The position numbers and the translations under genes were made by a program. From CAYPEK01 sp964409645 (GTDB lineage: Bacteria; UBP15; UBA6099): a DNA stretch of 37,275 nucleotides. Where the stretch lies: positions 1-37,275 of the forward strand of contig CAYPEK010000036.1 of NCBI GenBank assembly GCA_964409645.1. The letters run 5' to 3'. This document shows, in pieces, positions 31,394-37,275 of the stretch (position 1 is the stretch's first letter; every line of letters begins with the position of its first letter). The notes beneath the pieces were generated by a model. That model worked only from the letters and a program-made list of their open reading frames with translations, had not been told where the DNA came from and made no database searches.

Positions 31394-32520
31394 TCGAATT
31401 TCACATTATCCAGAATCACAGTCCGGCAAATCTTAACAGGGACGATTTAGGAGCGCCGAAGACGTGTTATTTCGGTGGTGTGTTGCGCTCGCGCATATCG
31501 AGCCAGTGTATCAAGAGGAGTATCCGAACGAGCGATGAGTTCAAATCACTCTGCGGAGGTGTTCGCACGAGGCAGCTTGCGAAAATGATCGCGGAGAAAG
31601 TGGGGGGAGACGCAGGATCGAAAAAACGGGTTGCGAATATCCTTAAAGAGTGTGGGATCAACTCGAAAGACGACGAGAAAAGCGATATGCTCGTTTACAC
31701 ATCTCATGAAGCGATCGAAGAGATGGCGGGACTCTTGCGCAACACCGGCGACAAGACCGACACACAGTTGGCGCAAGAATTCGGCGCTCTTATTGTTGAG
31801 CGTGTGTCGGCGCCTGATATGGCACTTGGCGGAAGAATGCTTGAGACAGGAGTTTTGAAGGACACGACGGTAGAAGCGGCTTTGCAGGTGGCACATGCGA
31901 TTTCGACGCACGAAGCAAGGCCGGAAGTGGATTATTATATCGCCGCCGACGATATTCCCGGCGACGACGCGGGCGCTGGTTTTGTCGATGAAGCGATGTT
32001 CGCGTCCGCTTGTTTCTACAAATATTTCTCGATCAATTGGGAGACCCTTGTCGAAAACCTGAAAGGCAACGGCAAACTCGCCGCGCACACAGTCGGAGCA
32101 TTCATCCGCGGTGCCGCGCTGGTGAATCCCTCCGGCAAGCAGAATAGTTTCGCCGCTCACAACCCTCCGGACGGAATACTTGTCGAGATAAAGGAAAGCG
32201 CGCCGTTCAGCTATGCCAACGCATTTGCCTCACCCGTGGCCGCTTCGCGGGACCGAGACATAATCGCGCAAAGTGTCGCGCAGCTCGGCTGGTACGTTCA
32301 CGACTTGGACTCTGGGTACGGGAGACCGCGGAAAAGATTCTGGTTTTCGCCCAATCTGCGGCACAAATTGATTGCAAAAGAAGATAAAAAGCAAGAAATA
32401 TCGCTCGCCGACGAAAATATCAAATCACTCGACACCTTAATCCTCGCAGTGGTGTCAGAGGTCGGCTTCGACTGGAACGAAGTCAAAAACGAAGTGGTCA
32501 ATTCGGGAGTTACGCTATGA
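31387..32520 (+). CDS. cas7: Type I-E Cascade backbone Cas7e (CasC/Cse4)
   Basis: 377 residues. It begins L-I-E-F-H-I-I-Q-N-H-S-P-A-N-L-N-R-D-D-L-G-A-P-K, the conserved N-terminus of Cas7e, followed by F-G-G-V-L-R-S-R-I-S-S-Q-C, part of the crRNA-binding palm. Six copies normally coat the spacer part of the crRNA. AAGGAG at 31375-31380 precedes the ATG. It overlaps cse2 by 7 nt and cas5 by 4 nt. Confidence 0.95.
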   Translation: MLIEFHIIQNHSPANLNRDDLGAPKTCYFGGVLRSRISSQCIKRSIRTSDEFKSLCGGVRTRQLAKMIAEKVGGDAGSKKRVANILKECGINSKDDEKSDMLVYTSHEAIEEMAGLLRNTGDKTDTQLAQEFGALIVERVSAPDMALGGRMLETGVLKDTTVEAALQVAHAISTHEARPEVDYYIAADDIPGDDAGAGFVDEAMFASACFYKYFSINWETLVENLKGNGKLAAHTVGAFIRGAALVNPSGKQNSFAAHNPPDGILVEIKESAPFSYANAFASPVAASRDRDIIAQSVAQLGWYVHDLDSGYGRPRKRFWFSPNLRHKLIAKEDKKQEISLADENIKSLDTLILAVVSEVGFDWNEVKNEVVNSGVTL

Positions 32521-33620
32521 ATGCGAACACGCTTTTTCTTCGGTTCGAGGGGCCTTTGCAGGCATGGGGGAATCACGAATCCAAATTTGTCGTCAGGCGT
32601 ACGGGGGAGGCGCCGTCAAAGTCCGGTATCATCGGGATGCTTTGCTGCGCGATGGGAATATCCCGTCCCGACGCGCGGGAGCGGCTTCCGAGATTGAACG
32701 AGTTGAGGCTTGGTGTACGCATCGATGAGCCGGGTGTTCGCTGGTGGGACTATCATACGGTGGGCGCTGGGATGCGCATGAGGATAGCCGAGGGTGAAGG
32801 AAAACACAAGCAGGGGGCGCTTCTCACCCGGCGCGAGTACCTCTGCGACGCTTCGTTTTTAGCGGCTGTTCAGGGTGACCCGGCGCTTATATCCGAATTG
32901 CGTGAAGCAATGAGCGCGCCGAAGTGGACGTTGTACCTCGGAAGGAAGTCGTGCATCCCGTCGCGCCCGCTGGTCGAGGGTGGCCCCGGGGATCACCCCG
33001 ATTTGCTTTCCGCGCTGAAGTCGGTTCCGTGGCGGCGTCGGCTCGAAGGCGATCCCGTGCCCCGAGTTGTCGATTGTCTTTTCGATTGGCTGCCATCGCC
33101 GGAACAGCCGGAAGCCCCGGAAGACGCCCTGATACACTTCGACGTTCCGGTATCGTTCGATCCACCTGCTCACAGGCCGCGCTTTGTGCTGCGGAGGGAG
33201 CTAACAGTGGGTGCGGGCAGCGACATAGCAGTAGCGGAAAGTCCGGTTAAGAAAAAAATGCCCGCGCCGGAGCGCCCGCACGCGGATTACAAAAACACTG
33301 AATATCGCATAGCGCGGGAAAAGCGCCTCGAAGCGGATGAACGCCTATGCGTCTTCTGCAAAGCGCCCGCAACCACCGTTCAACACGTAACATACGTCCG
33401 CGCGGGTGGCGGCGAACATCAGGATGACCTGCGCTCGTTGTGCCGGTTGTGCCACGATGCAGTGACGATGATCGAGTACGGCCGCGGGATGGGGGTGGAG
33501 CGCATCAACCCGGAAGACCCGTACTGGAGGGATGAGATTATCAGGAAGCGGGACGAGATCATACAATTCCGCTCGCTTGAAACCAGACGCAGAAAACTCA
33601 GCGCCGGGGAGGAGGAATGA
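32517..33620 (+). CDS. cas5: Cas5e fused to a C-terminal HNH nuclease (Cas5-HNH)
   Basis: 367 residues, where ordinary Cas5e has about 225-250. Residues 1-226 are a normal Cas5e: L-F-L-R-F-E-G-P-L-Q-A-W-G, S-K-S-G-I-I-G-M-L, the thumb region W-W-D-Y-H-T-V-G-A-G, and the L-G-R-K-S-C-I-P-S-R motif. After a linker (about 227-260) comes an HNH domain. Its features are C-V-F-C (Cys278, Cys281), Gln289-His290, Gly-Gly-Glu (298-300), D-D-L (303-305) and C-R-L-C-H (Cys309, Cys312, His313). The two Cys pairs would bind zinc; His290 and His313 would be in the active centre. The C-terminal 45 residues are charged and helical. The frame is continuous, with no frameshift. It would place a DNA nuclease directly on Cascade, matching the rare Cas5-HNH I-E variant. 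Confidence 0.93.
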   Translation: MNANTLFLRFEGPLQAWGNHESKFVVRRTGEAPSKSGIIGMLCCAMGISRPDARERLPRLNELRLGVRIDEPGVRWWDYHTVGAGMRMRIAEGEGKHKQGALLTRREYLCDASFLAAVQGDPALISELREAMSAPKWTLYLGRKSCIPSRPLVEGGPGDHPDLLSALKSVPWRRRLEGDPVPRVVDCLFDWLPSPEQPEAPEDALIHFDVPVSFDPPAHRPRFVLRRELTVGAGSDIAVAESPVKKKMPAPERPHADYKNTEYRIAREKRLEADERLCVFCKAPATTVQHVTYVRAGGGEHQDDLRSLCRLCHDAVTMIEYGRGMGVERINPEDPYWRDEIIRKRDEIIQFRSLETRRRKLSAGEEE

Positions 33621-34435
33621 ACATGTACGTGTCATACCTTTTGATAAACGTGGGAGGCAACCCGGATCGCCCCCGTCCCGGCAGACTTTGGTTGCGGAAC
33701 GTATATCACGTCCACCAGAGACTGTCGATGGCGTTCCCGGCGCCGCAAACTTGCGGCGACGACCCGCAGTTTCTCAGGCCGTTCGATCCCGATGGGTTCG
33801 AGAGACCCCGTTTCTTGTTTCGCATCGACAACGCGATACGCGAAAACACTCCGTGTGCAATGATCGTCGTTCAATCGCGCGAACGGCCGGACTGGGGCTA
33901 TGCTTTCCACAACGCCGGCATGTTTCTGGCCACTGCCCCCGAAATCCGCAGCTACCATTTTTCCTGCGACAGCGGCGATAAATTCGGTTTCCGCACACTT
34001 ATGAATCTGAGCAAAAAGATTAAAACGAGTAGAGACGGCGCGGATCTGAGAAAACTGAGCGGCGCGACAGACGCCGCCGGCCGCCCGAAAAGCCAGAGCA
34101 AACGCGTGTCACTCACGTGGGAAGGCGAAGGGGCGAAGCCGGAGGATGTGATAGTCCCATGGTTCGCCGCAAAAGGAATTATCAAAACTACGGAAGGGGA
34201 AAAGAAAGCGTATAGCTTGTGTTCCTGCCGCGTGCTGCGCATGGGCTGGACATACGGGAAGAAACCGAAAACCGCGCGGTCGGGTGTGGAACATGGCCTG
34301 AAATTTCGTTCCGCGCTTCTGGAAGGAACGCTCGAAGTCGGAAACGCTCAAGCGTTCGCGCGAATGGTCGAGGACGGACTCGGCGCAGGAAAAGCTTTTG
34401 GTTTCGGACTGTTGAGCATAATGGGAGGCGGATAA
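33617..34435 (+). CDS. cas6: Type I-E crRNA endonuclease Cas6e (CasE/Cse3)
   Basis: 272 residues, longer than the roughly 200-220 of well-known Cas6e proteins; part of the extra length lies in a central K/R-rich region (about 130-165). Family features are the N-terminal Y-V-S-Y-L-L-I-N strand, N-V-Y-H-V-H-Q-R-L with the probable catalytic His33, and the C-terminal glycine-rich G-L-G-A-G-K-A-F-G-F-G-L-L. It cuts the repeat hairpin of the pre-crRNA and stays bound to its 3' end. It overlaps cas5 by 4 nt and is followed by cas1 after 2 nt. Confidence 0.92.
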   Translation: MNMYVSYLLINVGGNPDRPRPGRLWLRNVYHVHQRLSMAFPAPQTCGDDPQFLRPFDPDGFERPRFLFRIDNAIRENTPCAMIVVQSRERPDWGYAFHNAGMFLATAPEIRSYHFSCDSGDKFGFRTLMNLSKKIKTSRDGADLRKLSGATDAAGRPKSQSKRVSLTWEGEGAKPEDVIVPWFAAKGIIKTTEGEKKAYSLCSCRVLRMGWTYGKKPKTARSGVEHGLKFRSALLEGTLEVGNAQAFARMVEDGLGAGKAFGFGLLSIMGGG

Positions 34436-34437
34436 CA

Positions 34438-35397
34438 ATGCGCGACCTGCACGATCTTCCGAAATTCGAGGACAGATGGAGCTACCTGTATCTCGAGCAC
34501 GGGCGGCTGGACGAAAAAAACAACGCGCTTTTGTTTCACCGCGAGGACGGAACCATCGAAGTACCGGCCGATCAACTCGGGATTCTGCTGCTTGGCCCCG
34601 GAACCGCGCTGACCCATGCCGCAATGCGGTTCCTCGCGGAAAACAACACACTCGTCTGCTGGACCGGCGAACAGGGCGTGCGCCTCTACGCCCACAGCAC
34701 CGGCGGCACTCACGCATCGAGGAGGCTTCTCAGGCAGGCTGAATTGTACGCGGACATGGATTCGCGGATCGAAGTCATCAGGCGAATGTATGGCAAGCGT
34801 TTCAATGAAAAACCGCCCGCGAACGTCTCGCTAGAAATCGTTCGCGGCATGGAAGGATACCGCGTGCGTGAAGCGTACAAAAAATACGCGGCGGAATACG
34901 GAATCGATTGGCGAGGCAGAAATTACGATCCGAACGACTGGGACCACGCTGACCCGGTCAACAGAGCGCTCTCTGCGGCGACCGCCTGTCTGTACGGACT
35001 GTGCCACGCGGCGATCATTTCTGCCGGTTACTCTCCGGCGATCGGTTTCATCCATACCGGAAAAATGCTCTCGTTCGTCTATGATATAGCCGACCTGTAC
35101 AAAACGGAGATCGCGGTGCCGGTTGCGTTTCAGACAGCCGCCGAAGATGCTTTCGACATCGAGCGGCGAACGCGCATAGCTTGTCGCGATACGTTCTTCA
35201 AAACAAAACTGATGAGGCGAATCCTACCCGACATCGCGGAGGTGCTGGATGCTGGTGATGATATTGGAGAAAGGCCCGGCGAGCTTGAGGGGCGAATTAT
35301 CACGATGGATGATCGAGCCGCGTCCGGGACTCTTCCTTGGCAATCCGAGCGCAAGAGTGAGGGACCGTCTTTGGATCAAAGCCGCGGGGAAAATTAA
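34438..35397 (+). CDS. cas1: CRISPR integrase Cas1 (type I-E)
   Basis: 319 residues. Metal ligands expected for Cas1 are present: Glu139 in G-M-E-G, His206 in G-F-I-H-T-G, and Asp216 and Asp219 in V-Y-D-I-A-D-L-Y-K. With Cas2 it inserts new spacers at the leader end of the array. ATG 34438 is the start: it lies 2 nt after the cas6 stop, and longer frames run inside cas6. The last 49 codons overlap the cas2 gene in another frame, a long overlap. The residues beyond about 270 are not well conserved in the family. Confidence 0.94.
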   Translation: MRDLHDLPKFEDRWSYLYLEHGRLDEKNNALLFHREDGTIEVPADQLGILLLGPGTALTHAAMRFLAENNTLVCWTGEQGVRLYAHSTGGTHASRRLLRQAELYADMDSRIEVIRRMYGKRFNEKPPANVSLEIVRGMEGYRVREAYKKYAAEYGIDWRGRNYDPNDWDHADPVNRALSAATACLYGLCHAAIISAGYSPAIGFIHTGKMLSFVYDIADLYKTEIAVPVAFQTAAEDAFDIERRTRIACRDTFFKTKLMRRILPDIAEVLDAGDDIGERPGELEGRIITMDDRAASGTLPWQSERKSEGPSLDQSRGEN

Positions 35398-35542
35398 AGA
35401 CGGCGCGGTGACACAGATCTGGAGCGATACTCATGTGCCGCAAGGATACGTGTTCAGGAGCGCCGGAAACCCCACACGCAGAATGGTCGATATGGAAGGG
35501 ATCGCTCTTGTCCTGACGCCGGAAAAGAAGGAAACCAGCTAA
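35249..35542 (+). CDS. cas2: CRISPR adaptation protein Cas2 (type I-E)
   Basis: 97 residues. It begins M-L-V-M-I-L-E-K-G-P-A-S-L-R-G-E-L-S-R-W, followed by G-L-F-L-G-N-P-S-A-R-V-R-D-R-L-W, the classic Cas2e (CasB-type ferredoxin fold) pattern. It forms the dimeric core of the Cas1-Cas2 integrase. The start cannot lie downstream without losing the first beta-strand, so the 149-nt overlap with cas1 is real on sequence grounds. The CRISPR leader begins straight after its stop. Confidence 0.93.
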   Translation: MLVMILEKGPASLRGELSRWMIEPRPGLFLGNPSARVRDRLWIKAAGKIKDGAVTQIWSDTHVPQGYVFRSAGNPTRRMVDMEGIALVLTPEKKETS

Positions 35543-35633
35543 TTTGGAATAAGAGTCAAAAATGATGTGAAAAAGAAAAAAATAGTAACACAATATGTAG
35601 TGAGCTTGATGGATGCATAATCGATATACTGGA
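35543..35633 (+). promoter_or_regulatory. CRISPR leader
   Basis: A 91-bp AT-rich stretch between the cas2 stop and the first repeat, on the transcription side of the array. It carries -10-like sequences (CATAAT at 35616-35621 and TATACT at 35625-35630), but no good -35. It is short, and no IHF site of the E. coli type is obvious. The array may also be read from the cas promoter. Confidence 0.65.
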
Positions 35634-37275
35634 GTATTCCCCACGTATGTGGGGATGAACCGTCGAAAGATTTAACAAGGTTGGGATTGAGCATGTATTC
35701 CCCACGTATGTGGGGATGAACCGCAGGAGGAAGAAAAGAAGGCGTTTGAGGCTGAGTATTCCCCACGTATGTGGGGATGAACCGCCGACTTTGCCTGTCC
35801 GAGCATGTCGCTGCCAGTATTCCCCACGTATGTGGGGATGAACCGATAAGATATTGCGACAATGTGTATCTGTATATGTATTCCCCACGTATGTGGGGAT
35901 GAACCGTATCACAACCCATTATTTCAGCTTGTGCCAGCGTATTCCCCACGTATGTGGGGATGAACCGATAGCCGAGGATCGCCGGCGCGAGCACTTTCAG
36001 TATTCCCCACGTATGTGGGGATGAACCGAAGTAATCGGCGCGACCGTCGAGAAAAAAGTAGTATTCCCCACGTATGTGGGGATGAACCGGCACAATTGTA
36101 AACCTATCAATGGGCTATGAAGTATTCCCCACGTATGTGGGGATGAACCGATATGACGCTCTAGCGTTCATATAATCAAGTTGTATTCCCCACGTATGTG
36201 GGGATGAACCGGCATCGAGACCGGGCACACATGCCCATAACATGTATTCCCCACGTATGTGGGGATGAACCGAAAGGCGATAGAACACCAAGACAGGCCA
36301 GCATGTATTCCCCACGTATGTGGGGATGAACCGCGTGTCCCTCAGAAACTTGCCGAGCTCATTAAAGTATTCCCCACGTATGTGGGGATGAACCGATGCC
36401 AAAGAGTTTGGAGAAAAACTCATAGAAGTATTCCCCACGTATGTGGGGATGAACCGCCATCCATAGCATCAGCAAGATCACCAATGATGTATTCCCCACG
36501 TATGTGGGGATGAACCGTACGCGGTCAGCCTCGATCCCGGCTACCCGGGCGTATTCCCCACGTATGTGGGGATGAACCGTATGAAATCCCCATTGATTTT
36601 GAGCCTAGCTAGTATTCCCCACGTATGTGGGGATGAACCGGTGAGAGGGAAATTTTAGGACTTCTCACGCAAGTATTCCCCACGTATGTGGGGATGAACC
36701 GCAATGAGGCTGAGGCTGGTGGACATCCATTATGTATTCCCCACGTATGTGGGGATGAACCGACACTCGGGATCAATGAGTAAACGCGGAATCTGTATTC
36801 CCCACGTATGTGGGGATGAACCGGCGGCAGTCGCGGGACTCGGCACGCTGACGGAGTATTCCCCACGTATGTGGGGATGAACCGACAGCACTTCGGACTG
36901 ATTCAATCCCGGAAATGTATTCCCCACGTATGTGGGGATGAACCGGAGAGCGGCGTAGAGGACGAATTTTACCTCGAGTATTCCCCACGTATGTGGGGAT
37001 GAACCGCCTATGAGTTCGGCAGGATGTATAAGCCTAATGTATTCCCCACGTATGTGGGGATGAACCGGGAGTAGATAAGGCAAGGGATGTGTTATTTTGG
37101 TATTCCCCACGTATGTGGGGATGAACCGAAATCGTAAAAAGCGCGGAAGTAACTTTTGAGGTATTCCCCACGTATGTGGGGATGAACCGACTAAAAAATT
37201 GCTCAAAAGCATCTGATTTAAGTATTCCCCACGTATGTGGGGATGAACCGTCTGAAACAAAGCATCAGATTGAAC
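35634..37275 (+). CRISPR. Type I-E CRISPR array, at least 27 repeats, open at the window end
   Basis: The 29-bp repeat begins GTATTCCCCACG and ends GGGGATGAACCG. It occurs 27 times without a visible change: first copy 35634-35662, last copy 37222-37250. The CCCCAC/GTGGGG stem with a GTAT loop is the Cas6e substrate and would leave an ATGAACCG 5' handle. Twenty-four complete spacers are 32 nt; the spacers before the repeats at 36367 and 36551 are 33 nt. The 25 nt at 37251-37275 begin the next spacer. The repeat orientation and the adjacent cas2 show transcription on the plus strand. No degenerate terminal repeat is reached, so the array continues beyond the window. Confidence 0.98.

Noticed and set aside
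35539..37260. Long minus-strand and plus-strand frames in the CRISPR array with repeated V-H-P-H-I-R-G-E-Y, S-P-H-T-W-G-I and P-T-Y-V-G-N-T words
   Set aside because: These are translations of the CRISPR repeat in successive frames, a common misannotation.
35634..37275. Self-targeting spacers against genes in this window
   Set aside because: Reading the spacers by eye showed no match elsewhere in the window; a proper search was not possible.

Overview
The window is 37 kb of a mostly GC-rich genome from a didermic bacterium that I cannot place to phylum. It looks like a metagenome assembly, because a run of 100 N sits between two copies of the same 55-bp sequence. The inventory suggests an uncultured, environmental, surface-polymer-producing lineage: outer-membrane polysaccharide export, very large secreted beta-rich proteins, a FlgD/T9SS-like C-terminal domain, and HprK/PqqD/radical-SAM genes. 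The intergenic spaces carry dispersed low-complexity repeats.

Layout. (1) 84-1121: a secreted alpha/beta hydrolase. (2) 1615-4011: a small peptide-modification (RiPP-like) cassette of HprK-like kinase, PqqD-like peptide chaperone, radical SAM/SPASM enzyme and a 53-residue Cys-containing precursor-like peptide. It is followed after 10 nt by (3) two giant exported proteins (4022-15597) built from beta-sandwich repeats and PQQ-type beta-propellers. (4) 15594-25028: a nucleotidyltransferase-like gene, then an exopolysaccharide locus with SLBB exporter, Wzc/GumC-like co-polymerase, ExeA-like ATPase, HD-GYP protein, stalk-like protein and O-antigen ligase/polymerase-like protein. (5) 25221-28630: a membrane acyltransferase on the minus strand, then a sugar epimerase and a DegT-family sugar aminotransferase. 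(6) 28631-29504: a gene-free, repeat-rich spacer ending in a good promoter. (7) 29505-35542: a compact type I-E CRISPR-cas operon, cse1-cse2-cas7-cas5-cas6-cas1-cas2. (8) 35634-37275: a CRISPR array of 27 identical 29-bp repeats that runs off the end of the window.

The most important observation is in the cas operon. The cas5 gene encodes a 367-residue protein with a normal Cas5e domain followed by a C-terminal HNH nuclease domain, and no cas3 helicase-nuclease gene is present anywhere in the window. This matches the rare Cas5-HNH variant of type I-E, in which the nuclease is carried by Cascade itself. The intact adaptation genes and uniform array suggest a functional locus.

The second observation of note is the RiPP-like cassette. 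The peptide has a YxxP-type leader motif, three cysteines and a C-terminal serine, and the genes beside it encode an HPr-kinase-like protein, a PqqD-type recognition protein and a radical SAM/SPASM enzyme. The product is unknown.
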